Shown in pieces: positions 1 to 12,323 of a stretch of DNA of 64,000 nucleotides. The translations under genes were made by a program, and so were the position numbers. The stretch is from NCBI RefSeq assembly GCF_024699945.1, contig NZ_JAJOMY010000001.1, positions 310,001 through 374,000 of the forward strand. Reading direction: 5' to 3'. How positions within the stretch are numbered: position 1 is the first letter of the stretch; each line of letters starts with the position of its first letter. Source of the stretch: Phenylobacterium sp. J426. GTDB taxonomy: Bacteria > Pseudomonadota > Alphaproteobacteria > Caulobacterales > Caulobacteraceae. A model generated the notes under the pieces. It worked only from the letters and a program-made list of their open reading frames with translations. It searched no databases and was not told where the DNA came from.

Positions 1-349
1 GGTCGACCACGGTGATCACCCCGCCCGACGGCGACATGACCGCCTATCTCGCGAGCCTCGACCTGATCCGTGAGCGCGGCTTCGACACGCTTTGGCCAAC
101 GCACGGCCCGCCGATCCGCGATGTCGCGGCCTTCATCGACGCCTACAAGGCCCATCGCCAGGAGCGCATCGACCAGATCCTGGGCGCGCTGCGAGCTGGC
201 CCCGGCAGCATCGGCGAACTGGTGCCGCGGCTCTATGCGGACGTGGATTCCAGACTATGGCCGGCCGCTTCGCGCTCCATGCTGGCGGCGATGATCCACC
301 TGGAGCGCGAGGGTCGGATCGCCCAGGAGGGCGGGACCTATCGACTCGT

Positions 350-353
<4 letters not shown>
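1..353 (+). CDS. MBL-fold hydrolase, C-terminal part (5' end outside window)
   Basis: The reading frame is open from the first base, so the gene starts upstream. The visible residues read STTVITPPDGDMTAYL, then a WPTHGPPI segment, which matches the end of the metallo-beta-lactamase fold in LACTB2-type hydrolases. A winged-helix-like tail follows, with the pattern RIDQIL, MLAAMIHLEREGRI and a final YRLV. The zinc-binding HxHxDH motif would lie upstream and cannot be checked. The stop codon overlaps the stop of the convergent acyl-CoA ligase by four bases. Family assignment is by motif order; the substrate is unknown. Confidence 0.75.
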
Positions 354-1993
<1,640 letters not shown>

Positions 1994-2077
1994 CTGTGCG
2001 TCTCCCCAACTGAACGCTTGTTAGTTTGGGAATAGGCTTAGTGAGGCGCTGACGTTTAGGCAACGCGAGTCGGCGGC

Positions 2078-3559
2078 TTACCGCCTGGCGCTCCACGCCC
2101 GCGCTGCAGCCTCGGCGGAGCCGCTGGTGTCCACTCGAGCCCAGGCGATCGCGGGATCCAGGCTTTCCGCCTGGTCACGCAGCACGTCGACGGTGGCGTC
2201 CGACGCATCGCCGGTCCGCGCCGCCACCCGGGATTCCAGCACCGGCAGCGGCGCTCCAGCCAGACGCCCTCGAACGGGACGCCGCAGTCCGCCGCCAGGG
2301 TTTCGGCGCGGGCGCGCAGCTGGGGCGATGTGAAGGTCGCGTCCAGGACCACCGACCGCCCGGACTTCAGGAGGGCCGCGGCGTTGGCGAAGAGCGCGTC
2401 GTAGGTCTGGACGTAGAACTCGGGCGTGTAGGCGTCGCGGGAGACCCCCTGGGTGGGCGCAACGCCCAGGAGGCGTTTGCGGATCTCGTCCGTGCGCAGG
2501 ACGACCGCGCCCGGCGAGGCTCCGAGGGCGGGCGCGCAGGTGCGGGCGAAAGTTGACTTGCCGGACCCGGAGAGCCCGCCCACGGCGACCAGCACCGCGG
2601 GCTGGGGCGCCAGGTGGGCGATGCCGGCCTCGACATAGGCCCGAGCCACGTCGGGCCGCCCGCTGTGGGCTTCGACGTGGGCGCGCACCCCGGCCCGCAC
2701 GGCCAGCATCAGCGGCAAGGCGGCCAAGCCGTTCCAGACGGAATCCCCGAACGTGCGGGCCGCCTCGTCCATGTAGGCGGACAGCACCCGGACCGCGGCG
2801 TCGCGGCGCCCCCCGGAAGTCGAGGTCCATCAGCAGGAAGGCGAGGTCGTAGAGGACGTCGAGATCCGACAGCAGGTCGTTGAACTCGATGCAGTCGAAG
2901 AGGATCGGCCGGCCGGCCTCCATGAGGATGTTGCCGAGGTGCAGGTCGCCATGGCAGCGGCGGGCGAAGCCCTCGGCCGTGCGCCGGGCCAGCAGCGGGC
3001 GTTGCCGCTCGAGCTCAACGTCGGTCAAGGCGATCATGTGCTCGACCCGCGCCTGGTCGAGGCCCGGGCAGGTCTCTCGCAGCAGCTGGGCGTTGGAGCC
3101 GATGGTGAAGGCGATCGCCGACAAGCCGCCTTCCGGCCGCAGCGGCGCCGCCGCATGGAAGCCGGCGATGGTCCGCCCCAGCGCCTCGGCGAGTTCGCCG
3201 TTCACCGTCTCGGGCCGGGCCGACAGCACCTCACGCTCGTCGAACCGACGCATCTCCAGCACATATTCGACCGGCTCTCCCGCGCCTTCGAGGGCAAGGC
3301 CGCCGTCACGCTCCCGGGTGATGGCGCGGACGGCGCGATAGATGTCGGGCGCGGCGGTGCGGTTGAACTCCAGTTCGCGGCGCAGGGCCCAGAGCCGCCG
3401 CTCGGCGGTGGAGAAGTCGGCATAGCCGAGGTCGACGTGACGCTTGATCTTCCAGGCGCTGTCCTCGGCCAGGAAGACGTGGGCGCAGGCGGTATCGATC
3501 TGGCGCGGCGCGCGGACCCTCAGGAACGCGACGATCTCGGCCTCGGACGCGGAACTCAT
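2078..3559 (-). CDS. Bifunctional phosphotransferase-like / P-loop ATPase protein (frameshifted here)
   Basis: The N-terminal half, about 330 residues, is an aminoglycoside-phosphotransferase-like kinase: it has the CHGDLHLGNILM catalytic loop and DCIEFNDLLSDLDVLYD, which holds the metal-binding acid. The C-terminal half is a P-loop kinase with Walker A GGLSGSGKST. This is the COG2187/COG0645 fusion found in many proteobacteria. Two indels break it. An extra base in the C6 run at 2809-2814 moves the frame, and a missing base near 2254 restores it, so the first 249 and last 60 or so residues share one frame. Between them the protein reads correctly in the adjacent frame, including the Walker A. 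The compensating pair suggests sequence errors. Substrate unknown. Confidence 0.75.
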   Translation of the reverse strand: MSSASEAEIVAFLRVRAPRQIDTACAHVFLAEDSAWKIKRHVDLGYADFSTAERRLWALRRELEFNRTAAPDIYRAVRAITRERDGGLALEGAGEPVEYVLEMRRFDEREVLSARPETVNGELAEALGRTIAGFHAAAPLRPEGGLSAIAFTIGSNAQLLRETCPGLDQARVEHMIALTDVELERQRPLLARRTAEGFARRCHGDLHLGNILMEAGRPILFDCIEFNDLLSDLDVLYDLAFLLMDLDFRGAPRRRGPGAVRLHGRGGPHVRGFRLERLGRLAADAGRAGRGARPRRSPQRAARRGSGLCRGRHRPPGAPARGAGRRGRALRVRQVNFRPHLRARPRSLAGRGRPAHGRDPQTPPGRCAHPGGLPRRLHARVLRPDLRRALRQRRGPPEVRAVGGPGRDLHIAPAARPRRNPGGGLRRPVRGRLAGAPLPVLESRVAARTGDASDATVDVLRDQAESLDPAIAWARVDTSGSAEAAARAWSARR

Positions 3560-3568
3560 GCGCCGGCC

Positions 3569-4243
3569 TTAAGGGAACAGTCGGTGCGTGGTCCAGCCGG
3601 CGCCGGCGCGCTGGAACACCAGACGCTCGTGCAGGCGGAACGGGCGGTCGCGCCAGAACTCGATGGCCTCGGGCGCGATGCGGAAGCCCGACCAGTGGGG
3701 CGGACGCGGCACCTTGCCGAGCCCGAAACGCAGGCCGGCGTCGGCGATCTTCCTTTCCAGCGCGAGCCGGTCGGTGAGTGGCCGCGACTGGTCGGACGCC
3801 CACGCCCCGAGCTGCGCCGGCCTGGCGCGGGTCGCGAAGTAGGCGTCGGCCTCCTCCGGGGTGACCTGCGTCACCGCGCCGCGGACGCGCACCTGACGCC
3901 GGAGCGACTTCCAGTGGAACAGGAGGGCGGCCCTGGGCTGGCCAGCGAGCTGCCGTCCCTTGGCGCTTTCCAGGTTCGTGTAGAAGACGAAGCCCTGCGG
4001 ATCGACATCCTTGAGAAGCACCATCCGCACGTCCGGCAGGCCGGCCTCGTCGACCGTGGCGAGCGCCATGGCGTTGGGATCGTTGGGTTCTTTGGCCGCG
4101 GCCTCCTGCAGCCAGGACTTGAACAATGCGTAGGGGTCGGTCTCGCTGAGCAAAGGCGGCGGCTCGGCGGCGGCCACTTGGCGGACGTAGTCGTCCTCGG
4201 ACGGGGACGGCGGGATCAGGCTCTTGTCGGTCACGCCCCGCAT
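3569..4243 (-). CDS. pdxH: Pyridoxamine 5'-phosphate oxidase
   Basis: A 224-residue FMN-dependent oxidase that converts pyridoxine or pyridoxamine 5'-phosphate to pyridoxal 5'-phosphate. Family signatures are [18 protein letters not shown] with SAKGRQL (FMN and substrate binding), [26 protein letters not shown], and the C-terminal PHWSGFRI...[12 protein letters not shown]. Length is usual for PdxH. It starts ten bases upstream of the preceding gene on the same strand and is divergent from the J-domain gene, with about 70 bases between the two starts. Confidence 0.95.
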   Translation of the reverse strand: MRGVTDKSLIPPSPSEDDYVRQVAAAEPPPLLSETDPYALFKSWLQEAAAKEPNDPNAMALATVDEAGLPDVRMVLLKDVDPQGFVFYTNLESAKGRQLAGQPRAALLFHWKSLRRQVRVRGAVTQVTPEEADAYFATRARPAQLGAWASDQSRPLTDRLALERKIADAGLRFGLGKVPRPPHWSGFRIAPEAIEFWRDRPFRLHERLVFQRAGAGWTTHRLFP

Positions 4244-4313
4244 ATACGCGCGGTCTGCGACGCCTGCGAGATTTTACCGGGCCTTTAACCCTCTCAAGCG
4301 AGGGTTCGGTTCC

Positions 4314-5015
4314 ATGGCAAGGCCCCGCTCCGAGATGACGCTGAAGCAAGCGCGTGAGGTGCTGGGCGTCAGTTCGCTCTGCACTCCGAGCGAGGTGCGC
4401 GCCGCATTCCGCGAAGCGGCCAAGCACGCCCACCCCGACGCCGGCGGCAGCGACGGCGCCTTCCGCCAGGTGGTCGAGGCCTATCGTCGACTGCGCAACC
4501 CGATCATCGACGACGGCTTTGCGCCGACCCCGGCGCGCCGCGCGGCTGAGCCGGCGGGCGACCCGCGGCTGAACATCCCGCCGATCACAGCGCTGCTGGG
4601 CGGCGTGGTCGAGCATCGCCTGCCGGACGGCCGCACGCTGCGCATCACGCTTCCCGCCGGCCTGCGCTGCGGAGACAAGGTCCGCGCCGGCGACGCCCGG
4701 CTCGAGATCTATGTGAAGGCCGAAGGTGGTGTCCTGGTGCGTGGCCACGACCTCTGGATGACGGCCCACCTGGCGCCGGCGACGCTGAAGAAGGGCGGTC
4801 GGATCAGCCTCGACACGCCGCTGGGCAAGCGGATCGTGTGGATCACCGGCAAGGCGGCCGAGCGCGGGCTCGTACGGCTCGAGGGCCAGGGTCTGCCGGC
4901 CCGCGGCAAGCACCCCAAGGGCCACCTGTTCATCCGGCTGGCCCAGACCTCGGGCGCGGTGGACAGCGCCGCCGTCTCGCTGCTCCGCCGGTTCGCCGCC
5001 GCCTGGGCGGCGTAA
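4314..5015 (+). CDS. J-domain (DnaJ-class) co-chaperone
   Basis: A 233-residue protein with an N-terminal J domain: LKQAREVLGV..., then the HPD tripeptide in HAHPDAGGSDG near residue 42, then FRQVVEAYRRLRNP. No Gly/Phe-rich or zinc-finger region is present. The rest resembles a single DnaJ C-terminal substrate-binding domain, with LRITLPAGLRCGDKVRAG, VRGHDLWMT and LVRLEGQGLPARGKHPKGHLFIRL. It probably stimulates DnaK ATPase. I chose ATG 4314 over an earlier in-frame start at 4224 because the J domain begins just after it and the earlier start would overlap pdxH. Confidence 0.85.
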   Translation: MARPRSEMTLKQAREVLGVSSLCTPSEVRAAFREAAKHAHPDAGGSDGAFRQVVEAYRRLRNPIIDDGFAPTPARRAAEPAGDPRLNIPPITALLGGVVEHRLPDGRTLRITLPAGLRCGDKVRAGDARLEIYVKAEGGVLVRGHDLWMTAHLAPATLKKGGRISLDTPLGKRIVWITGKAAERGLVRLEGQGLPARGKHPKGHLFIRLAQTSGAVDSAAVSLLRRFAAAWAA

Positions 5016-5062
5016 AGCCCGGTTTGGCGAAGCGCCCGCGGCTGGGCTAGAGACGGCCCGAC

Positions 5063-6172
5063 ATGTCGCACAACACCTTCGGCCATCTCTTCCGCGTGAC
5101 CACCTGGGGCGAGAGCCATGGGCCGGCGCTTGGCTGCGTGGTCGACGGCTGCCCTCCCGGTGTGCCCCTGACCGAGGCCGACATCCAGCCCTGGCTGGAC
5201 CGTCGCCGGCCCGGCCAGGGCAAGTTCGTCACCCAGCGCCAGGAGCCCGACGCCGTCCGCATCCTGTCGGGAGTCTTCGAGGACGCGCGGACGAGCGGCC
5301 AGGTGACCACCGGGACCCCGATCTCGCTGATGATCGAGAACGTCGACCAGCGCTCCAAGGACTATTCGGAGATCGCCCAGGCCTTCCGGCCCGGTCACGC
5401 GGACTACGCCTACTTCGCCAAGTACGGCGTGCGCGACTATCGCGGCGGCGGCCGGCAGTCGGCGCGCGAGACCGCCGCCAGGGTGGCGGCCGGGGCGATC
5501 GCCCGAAAGATCCTGGACGGCGTGACGATCCGGGGCGCGGTGGTGCAGATCGGCCCCCACGCCGTCGATCCCGCGCGCGTCGACTTCAGCGTCACCGGGG
5601 ATAATCCGTTCTGGGCCCCCGATCCGGACATCGTGCCGCTCTGGGAGGAGCATCTTGAGGCGATCCGCAAGGTCGGCTCGTCGACCGGCGCCGTGGTGGC
5701 GGTCGAAGCGACCGGCGTTCCCGCGGGCTGGGGCGCGCCGCTCTACGGCAAGCTGGACGCCGAACTCGCCGGCGCCCTGATGTCGATCAACGCCGCCAAG
5801 GGCGTGGAGATCGGCGCCGGCTTCGCCTCCGCCGCGCTGACCGGGGAGGAGAACGCCGACGAGATGCGGATGGGCGATGCTGGCCCGGTCTTCTTGTCGA
5901 ACAAGGCCGGTGGCGTGCTCGGCGGGATCTCCACCGGCCAGGCCGTCACCGCGCGGGTCGCCTTCAAGCCGACGTCGTCGATCCTAACGCCGCGGCGGAC
6001 CATCGACGAGGCCGGCGGCGAGATCGAACTGCGGACGAAAGGGCGTCACGATCCTTGCGTGGGGATCCGCGCGGTCCCGGTCGTCGAGGCGATGGTCGCC
6101 TGCGTCCTGGCCGATGCGTTCCTGCGGCACCGCGCCCAGACCGGCGGAAGGCCGCACCAGCCAGGGGCGTGA
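5063..6172 (+). CDS. aroC: Chorismate synthase
   Basis: A 369-residue enzyme of the last shikimate step: EPSP is converted to chorismate using reduced FMN. Signatures are the N-terminal [56 protein letters not shown] and GGISTGQAV...KPTSSI. Full length and uninterrupted. It follows the J-domain gene by 47 bases on the same strand. Two later enzymes that use chorismate or its products lie at 18.8-21.5 kb, but there is no physical link between them. Confidence 0.97.
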   Translation: MSHNTFGHLFRVTTWGESHGPALGCVVDGCPPGVPLTEADIQPWLDRRRPGQGKFVTQRQEPDAVRILSGVFEDARTSGQVTTGTPISLMIENVDQRSKDYSEIAQAFRPGHADYAYFAKYGVRDYRGGGRQSARETAARVAAGAIARKILDGVTIRGAVVQIGPHAVDPARVDFSVTGDNPFWAPDPDIVPLWEEHLEAIRKVGSSTGAVVAVEATGVPAGWGAPLYGKLDAELAGALMSINAAKGVEIGAGFASAALTGEENADEMRMGDAGPVFLSNKAGGVLGGISTGQAVTARVAFKPTSSILTPRRTIDEAGGEIELRTKGRHDPCVGIRAVPVVEAMVACVLADAFLRHRAQTGGRPHQPGA

Positions 6173-6312
6173 AGGGGCGCTGCAGGCGCCGACCCAGTAT
6201 AAATACGTCAATAGGCTACTGAACTCAGCAGCTTAGCGGTGTTTCACAACCGCAACGGCATTGACCGGGCTGACGGGCCTACATATTCAGCGCGCTCCGC
6301 CTCACCGCGAGG

Positions 6313-6849
6313 ATGCCGGCGGGGGGCTATGCGCAGAGGGACGTCGGTCAGCGGTTGCGGTACGACCTGCTCAAGATCCTGCTCGTCGACGACAACCACC
6401 ACATGCGGGTGCTGTTGGCCGAGATCCTGCGCGCCCTTGGCGTGAAGAACATCTACGAGGCCAACGACGGCGCCGAAGGGCTGCAGATGATGCGCAACCA
6501 CGCCGTCGACATCGTCATGACCGACCTGTCGATGCAACCGCTGGACGGTATCGATTTCGTGCGCCTGCTGCGCAACTCGCCCGACAGCCCGAACCAGCTG
6601 GCGCCGGTGATCATGATCACCGGACATTCGACCTTCGCCCGCGTGAACGAGGCCCGCGACGCCGGCGTCAACGAGTTCCTGGCCAAGCCGCTCACCGCGC
6701 GAGGCGTGGTCGAGCGCATTCATCAGGTCGTCGAGAACGCCCGGCCGTTCGTCCGCACCGACGACTACTTCGGTCCCGATCGCCGCCGCCGCGCCGACCC
6801 CGACTTCAAGGGGCCCTGGCGGCGCGGGACCGACCCGCAGGCCCGGTAA
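6313..6849 (+). CDS. Single-domain response regulator (CheY-like receiver)
   Basis: A receiver domain of about 120 residues plus a short basic tail, with no output domain. The acidic pocket is LLVDDNHHMR, the phospho-acceptor aspartate is in IVMTDLSMQPLDG, the Thr/Ser is in VIMITGHST and the conserved Lys in FLAKPLTA. The tail ends in an Arg-rich segment (PDRRRRADPDFKGPWRRG). No histidine kinase is adjacent, so it may be served by a distant kinase. The start is uncertain: ATG 6313 is the longest option, but a TTG near 6355 sits closer to the domain. Confidence 0.85.
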   Translation: MPAGGYAQRDVGQRLRYDLLKILLVDDNHHMRVLLAEILRALGVKNIYEANDGAEGLQMMRNHAVDIVMTDLSMQPLDGIDFVRLLRNSPDSPNQLAPVIMITGHSTFARVNEARDAGVNEFLAKPLTARGVVERIHQVVENARPFVRTDDYFGPDRRRRADPDFKGPWRRGTDPQAR

Positions 6850-6928
6850 GGCGATCGGCCGCAGGCCGGCGGCCTCAATCGCGGCGCACGGCGGCGCCAC
6901 ATTGGACGATCACCGCCTGGAGCCCTCG

Positions 6929-7117
6929 ATGTCCACCCATGCTCTCCTCCGCCTCGCCCTCATCGGCGCTGCGGGCCTGATGCTGTCCGGCTGCCTGGCC
7001 GTGGCGGCGACCAAGACCGCCGTGGGCGTCACCGGCGCGGTGGTCGGCACAGGTGTCAAGGCGACCGGCGCCGTCGTGGGCGCGGTGATCCCCGGCGGCG
7101 GCGACAAGAAGGACTAG
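6929..7117 (+). CDS. Small lipoprotein
   Basis: A 62-residue protein with a typical lipoprotein signal: a basic N-terminus, a hydrophobic stretch LALIGAAGLML and the lipobox LSGC, so the mature protein would start at the cysteine. The remaining 40 or so residues are Ala/Val/Gly/Thr-rich with a repeated pattern (VGVTGAVVGTGVKATGAVVG). It ends with a charged GGDKKD. ATG 6929 is preferred because a longer frame would destroy the signal. The stop overlaps the convergent queD stop by four bases. Function unknown. Confidence 0.75.
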   Translation: MSTHALLRLALIGAAGLMLSGCLAVAATKTAVGVTGAVVGTGVKATGAVVGAVIPGGGDKKD

Positions 7118-7491
7118 GCGGGCACCGCCATCGCGCAGCTCTCGCCGATCGTCGGACGCGAAACCACGATGCGCGACAGGCCGGGAAACTGCGGCTTCAG
7201 CCGCTCGGCGAAATAGAGGCAGAGGTGCTCCAGCGTGGGGCGCGTCAGACCGGGCTTCTCGTTCAGGAGGCCGTGGTCCAGCTCGGCCGCCACCGCCTTC
7301 AGCGCGCCGCCGAGGTCGGCGAGGTCGGCCACCCAGCCCACCGGCTCCTGCGCCGCCCCGCTGACCGTCGCTTCCACCTTGAAGGAGTGGCCGTGCAGGC
7401 GCGCGTAAGGCCGATCCTGGGGACCGTCCTCCAGATAGTGGGCCGCGTCGAAGGTGGCCGCCTTGGTGATCTCAAAAACAGGTTGGCTCAT
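7114..7491 (-). CDS. queD: 6-carboxytetrahydropterin synthase
   Basis: A 125-residue QueD/PTPS-family enzyme that converts dihydroneopterin triphosphate to 6-carboxytetrahydropterin for preQ0 synthesis. It shows the first zinc histidine in FDAAHYLE, the HGH pair in RLHGHSFKVE, DHGLLNE and a PTLEHLCLYFAERL segment with a conserved Glu. ATG 7491 is preferred over an upstream start because MSQPVFEITKAATFDAAH fits the family N-terminus. It is the third gene of queC-queE-queD, 35 bases after queE. Confidence 0.93.
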   Translation of the reverse strand: MSQPVFEITKAATFDAAHYLEDGPQDRPYARLHGHSFKVEATVSGAAQEPVGWVADLADLGGALKAVAAELDHGLLNEKPGLTRPTLEHLCLYFAERLKPQFPGLSRIVVSRPTIGESCAMAVPA

Positions 7492-7526
7492 ATGAAGTCG
7501 CGTTTCGCCGCCAGGTCCTTCGGGGC

Positions 7527-8159
7527 CTAGGCGATGCCGAGGTACTTGTGGGTTTGGACGCTTAAACGCCACCGGGGGTGCGCGAGGCAATAGGCGATGG
7601 CCGCCTGCGTGTTCGCGACGCGATCCGGGCCATCCATCGGTTGGAGCAGGAAACGCTCGAAATCGAGGCCCTCGAACCGCTCAGGCATCGCGGCGGGCTG
7701 CGGGAAGACCAGCTTCAACTCCTGGCCGCGGGTCTGCACCACCGGCGCCTCGGCCTTGGGGCTGACGCAGATCCAGTCGACCCCCTCTGGAACCGGCAAG
7801 GTTCCGTTGGTCTCCAGCGCGATCGAGAAGCCGCGCGCGTGCAGGGCGTCGATCAGCGCGGCGTCCACCTGCAACAGCGGCTCGCCGCCGGTGAGCACCG
7901 TCAGCCGGTTTTCCGCGCCGCCTGTCCACTGGGCCTCGATCGCCGCCGCCAGCGCCTCGGAGTCGGAGAAACGGCCGCCGCCGGGCCCGTCCATGCCGAC
8001 GAAGTCGGTGTCGCAGAAGGTGCAGACCGCCTTGCCGCGGTCCTCCTCGCGGCCGCTCCAGAGGTTGCAGCCGGCGAAACGGCAGAACACCGCCGGACGA
8101 CCGGCCTGGCCGCCCTCCCCCTGCAGGGTGAGGAATATCTCCTTGACCGCGTAGCTCAT
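7527..8159 (-). CDS. queE: 7-carboxy-7-deazaguanine synthase (radical SAM)
   Basis: A 210-residue radical-SAM enzyme that rearranges 6-carboxytetrahydropterin to CDG. The N-terminus is [20 protein letters not shown]. The cluster cysteines are in the atypical QueE pattern: [12 protein letters not shown], an insert, then [18 protein letters not shown] motif and LETNGT (SAM binding) follow. The ATG at 8159 overlaps the queC stop as ATGA, which indicates translational coupling. Length matches the longer alphaproteobacterial QueE form. Confidence 0.93.
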   Translation of the reverse strand: MSYAVKEIFLTLQGEGGQAGRPAVFCRFAGCNLWSGREEDRGKAVCTFCDTDFVGMDGPGGGRFSDSEALAAAIEAQWTGGAENRLTVLTGGEPLLQVDAALIDALHARGFSIALETNGTLPVPEGVDWICVSPKAEAPVVQTRGQELKLVFPQPAAMPERFEGLDFERFLLQPMDGPDRVANTQAAIAYCLAHPRWRLSVQTHKYLGIA

Positions 8160-8902
8160 GCCGCCAGCTCGGGACGGCCCCCCGCCGCCCATTCGTCCCA
8201 GCCCTTCGCCCGCAGCTCGCAGGCCGGACAGGTCCCGCACCCATGACCCCAGGCGTGCAGCTCCCCACGTTCGCCCCGGTAGCAGGTGTGGCTCTCCTTG
8301 ACGGTCAAGGCGACCAGCGCCTCGCCGCCCAGCCGCTTGGCCAGGGCCCAGGTCTCGGCCTTGGTCAGTTTCATCAGCGGCGTCTCGATCCGGAAATCCT
8401 GGGCCATGCCGAGGTTCAGGGCCCGCTCCATGGCGTCGATCGCGTCGCGCCGGCAGTCGGGGTAGCCGGAGTAGTCGGTCTCGCACATGCCGCCCACCAG
8501 CACGCGCAGGCCGCGCCGGTCCGCGAGCGCGGCTGCGTAGGTCAGGAAGACCAGATTCCGACCCGGGACATAGCTGTTCGGAAGCCCCTTCTCCGAGATC
8601 TCGAACGCGCGCTCCTCGGTCATCGCCGTGCCGCCAATCGCGCCGAAGCCGCGGATCTCGAGCATGTGGTCCTCGCCGAGGCGGCTGGCCCAGCGCGGAA
8701 ACGTCTCCGTCATGCCTGCGCGCACGGCCTGCCTGGCTTGCAGTTCGACGGCGTGACGCTGGCCGTAGTCGAAGCCGACCGTTTCGACGCGGGCGTAGCG
8801 GTCCAGCGCCCACGCCAGGCACACGGTGGAGTCCTGGCCGCCGGAGAACAGGACCAAAGCCCCTTCCGGGGCTGCACTGGGGGCTGCGGAGCCGTCGATC
8901 AT
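8156..8902 (-). CDS. queC: 7-cyano-7-deazaguanine synthase
   Basis: A 248-residue ATP-dependent enzyme that makes preQ0 from CDG and ammonia. The PP-loop motif [14 protein letters not shown] lies near residue 17. The C-terminal zinc site is the set of cysteines in [25 protein letters not shown]. It also has [13 protein letters not shown] and [15 protein letters not shown]. First gene of the queC-queE-queD operon. QueF and Tgt are not in this window, so the product could feed queuosine in tRNA or, less likely, other deazapurine uses. Confidence 0.95.
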   Translation of the reverse strand: MIDGSAAPSAAPEGALVLFSGGQDSTVCLAWALDRYARVETVGFDYGQRHAVELQARQAVRAGMTETFPRWASRLGEDHMLEIRGFGAIGGTAMTEERAFEISEKGLPNSYVPGRNLVFLTYAAALADRRGLRVLVGGMCETDYSGYPDCRRDAIDAMERALNLGMAQDFRIETPLMKLTKAETWALAKRLGGEALVALTVKESHTCYRGERGELHAWGHGCGTCPACELRAKGWDEWAAGGRPELAA

Positions 8903-9157
8903 CGGGCCCCATATGGAGCGGAAGAGCTCACAAAGGAAGCGACGCTACGGAAACTCCGTTGTCTCCGGCGCCACAGTATTCGCCGAACGCACATATTTCA
9001 TGCCCAAGGTCGTCATCGCGTTCGTTGACACCGGCGTCATCGAGAGCGAGCCTCGTTGTCAAGTTGTCGGGGGACACGCCGCACTCCGAACAGCGCGCCT
9101 TTTGCGGCGGCACGGCGAGAAGGGCCAACAAGAGCCCGCGCCTCTGGGAGGAATGTA

Positions 9158-12005
9158 ATGAAGACTGCGAGCTTTCGCGGCCTGCTGGCTGCTGGCGTCT
9201 CGTTTGGCGTGATCTGCGCCTTCGCGACCTCCGTTTCGGCCCAGACGGCCGGAAGTAACGTCATCGAGGAACTGGTCGTCACCGCGCAGAGGCAGGCGGA
9301 GGCGCTTCAGGATGTGCCGATCGCGGTCTCCGCTTTCGACCAGGGCGCTCTCGAACGATCCAAGATCGACGGCGGTCCCAACCTGGTCCTGGCCGTGCCG
9401 AACGTGAACTTCTCGAAGGGCAACTTCACCGGGTACAACTTCCAGATCCGCGGCATCGGCTCAAAGCTCGTGGCCGCGTCGGGCGACGCCGGCACCGGCA
9501 TCCACCTGAACAACAGCCCGCTGATCGCCAACAACCTGTTCGAGACCGAGTTCTACGACATGGAGCGCGTGGAAGTGCTCCGCGGCCCGCAGGGCACGCT
9601 CTATGGACGGAACGCGACGGGCGGCGTCGTCAATCTGATCACCGCCAAACCGGTCGACACCTTCCAGGCCAACGCCCGCGCCGAGTACGGCAACTATGAG
9701 TCGATGAAGTTCCGCGGCATGGTGAACATGCCGCTGGGCGAAACCTTCGCGCTGCGCCTGGCCGGCAACTATCTGAAGCGGGACGGCTACGGCACCAACC
9801 TCGCCACCGGCAACGACGCCGACGACCGCGACCTGTGGGGCGGCCGGGCGACGCTGGGCTTCACGCCCACCGAGCGTTTCCGCGCCTGGCTGCTACTGGA
9901 TCACTTCGAAGAGCACGACAACCGCTCGCGGATCGGCAAGCAGCTCTGCACGAAGGACGTCGGCCCGGCCAACATCGGCGCGCCCTACTCGCCGGTGGCG
10001 CCGATCGCGCAGATCCAGCGGGGCCTGTTCAGCCAGGGCTGCCTGCCCACCTCGCTCTATGACGACAGCGCGTTCGGCACGGTGAACTCGCAGGCGACTC
10101 TGGGCGGCCTGTTCGGCGCGCTAGGCGGCTTCCAGACGGGCGACGCCTACGCCGGCAAGATGCAGACCCGCGACGTCCGCGACATCGAGTCCCTGTTCGA
10201 CCCGATCTACAAGGCGAAGACCAACATCTATCAGTTCAACGCCGAGTTCGACGTCACCGACCAGATGACGCTGAGCTGGCTGTCGGCGTTCAGCAACAAC
10301 AAGCTCTACACCCGGCAGGACTACAACCGGTACCTGCCCTCCTCCAACTTCAACACCACGCCGAACCCGGTGAACGCGTTCGCCGCAGCACCCATCCCGG
10401 GCGGCTACGGCGCCATCTACAGCCTGCTGTTCCCCGGCGGCGTGATCAACGATCCGCAGAACGGTCCGCAGAACCGCTTCACGACGAGCGACATCTCCTC
10501 GGGCTACACCGAGCAGTGGAGCCACGAGCTGCGGCTGCAGTCCGACTTCGACGGGCCGCTGAACTTCAGCGTCGGCGGGTTGATCACGAAGTACAACGCC
10601 ACCGGCGACTACTACGTGATGTTCAACACCGGCACCGGCTATGTGCAGATTCAGAACCTGCTGAACGCGGGCAATCCGAACTGCACCAGCGGCCCCACCT
10701 GTATCGCTGTCGATCCCAGCGCCGACCCGACCCGGCTCGGCCACAACTACTACGACAGCTACGGCCCCTACCGGCTGATGTCGTACGCGGCGTTCGGCGA
10801 GCTCTACTGGCAGATGAGCGACACCTTCAAGTGGACGCTCGGCCTTCGGTACACGGTGGACGACAAGCGGGTCCAAGCCCACACCGTGTCGCTGACGGTG
10901 CCCGGCGCCCGGCCCGATCCCGCGCGAGCTCCAGCAGGTGAAGTTCAAGGAGCCGACCGGCCGCATCGGCTTCGACTGGAAGCCGGAGACCGGCTTCACG
11001 GACGACACGCTGGTCTATGCCTTCTATTCGCGCGGCTACAAGGGCGGCGGCCTGAACCCGCCGTTCAGCCCCGGCGTCGGCATCGTCCCCGTGTCGGAGA
11101 CCTTCGAGCCGGAGTTCATCAACTCCTACGAAATCGGCACGAAGAACACCCTCGCCGGCGGCACCGTGCAGGCGAACCTCGCGGGCTTCTACTATGACTA
11201 CAAGGGCTACCAGGTCTCGAAGATCATCAATCGGACTTCGATCAACGAGAACATCGACGCCAAGGTCATGGGCGCCGAGTTCGAGGGAATCTGGCAGCCG
11301 CTCGAGGGGCTCCGCCTCAACGCGGCGATCGGCTATCTGAAGACCGAGATCAAGAGCGGTTCGTCCATCGACACCTTCAACCGCACCCAGGGCAATCCGA
11401 ACCTGGTGCTGGTGAAGTCGAGTTCGGCGTCGAATTGCGTGGTCTCCCGCGCCACGGCGGTCGCCGCGCTCACCGCGTCGGCCTCCAACCCGTTCAACCT
11501 GCTGGGCGTCTGCACGCCGGCGGTGGCGGCGGGCGCCGGCACGAACATCGGCGGCACCGGGGCGATCGCCGCCGGGACCAACGTCTTCGGGCTGGCCGGC
11601 ATTCCCGGCGTCGACGGCCTCGTCTCCGAAGGGGTCCCGGTCGACCTCGACGGCAACGAACTGCCGAACGCGCCGGAGTGGACCATCTCGCTGGGCGCCC
11701 AGTACACGCTGAACTTCGGCGACTGGGACGCGACCCTGCGCGGCGACTATTACAAGCAGACCAACACGTTCGCCCGCATCTACAACTCGGGCGCCGACCG
11801 CATCCGCGGCTGGGAGAACGTCAACCTGACGCTGACGGTGGCCAACCGTGACATGGGGGTCGAGGTCGGGGCGTTCATGAAGAACGCCACCAACGAGACG
11901 GCAGTCACCGACTTCTACCTGACCGACGACAGCTCGGGCCTGTTCCGGAACGTGTTCTACACCGAGCCGAGGACTTACGGCATCTGGGTGTCCAAATCGT
12001 TCTGA
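9158..12005 (+). CDS. TonB-dependent outer-membrane receptor (frameshifted here)
   Basis: A receptor of about 949 residues. The signal peptide ends at SVSAQ, and a TonB-box-like NVIEELVVTAQRQ follows. The plug has the IRGIGS motif and VLRGPQGTLYGRNATGG, and the beta-barrel follows. It ends in a C-terminal Phe (GIWVSKSF), as required for barrel assembly. The frame changes by +1 within the GC-rich stretch at about 10899-10922; the barrel resumes as ELQQVKFKEPTGRIGFDW. ATG 9158 has a GGGAGGAAT ribosome-binding site. No substrate-binding partner or transporter is adjacent, so the ligand is unknown. A strong terminator follows. Confidence 0.88.
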
Positions 12006-12030
12006 CATCACGGTCGAAAACGGCCTGAGA

Positions 12031-12063
12031 GGGCGGCGGAGCGATCCGCCGCCCTTTTTCTTT
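12031..12063 (+). terminator. Rho-independent terminator after the first TonB receptor
   Basis: A perfect 10-bp stem (GGGCGGCGGA / TCCGCCGCCC) closes a GCGA tetraloop of the GNRA class and is followed at once by TTTTTC. It sits 25 bases after the receptor stop. The 260 bases between it and the next start hold no gene I can support; they probably contain the promoter of the next receptor. Confidence 0.9.
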
Positions 12064-12323
12064 GCCGGCCCTCGCACGCTTTTGAGTGCCTGGTATGGCG
12101 TCTCACCGAGCGTCGTTCGTTTTTGTGCAGTCGATTTGAAAGTGCGGTACTTCCGCAACAGCGGGCGAAAAGCCGCACTGAACGGCGTCAAGTTATCAGC
12201 GGAAAGTTGACGCCTCCGTCAGCTCGGTCCGAGGGTCCGGCCGGGCGCCTCCCCGCGCCCCCAGCAACGATTCGAACGAGAGGCGGCGACGCTTGAGCGT
12301 CTGCGCGCCCTGGGAGGACATTG

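Noticed and set aside
8903..9010. preQ1 riboswitch before queC
   Set aside because: I looked for a short pseudoknot with an A-rich tail near the ribosome-binding site and saw none.
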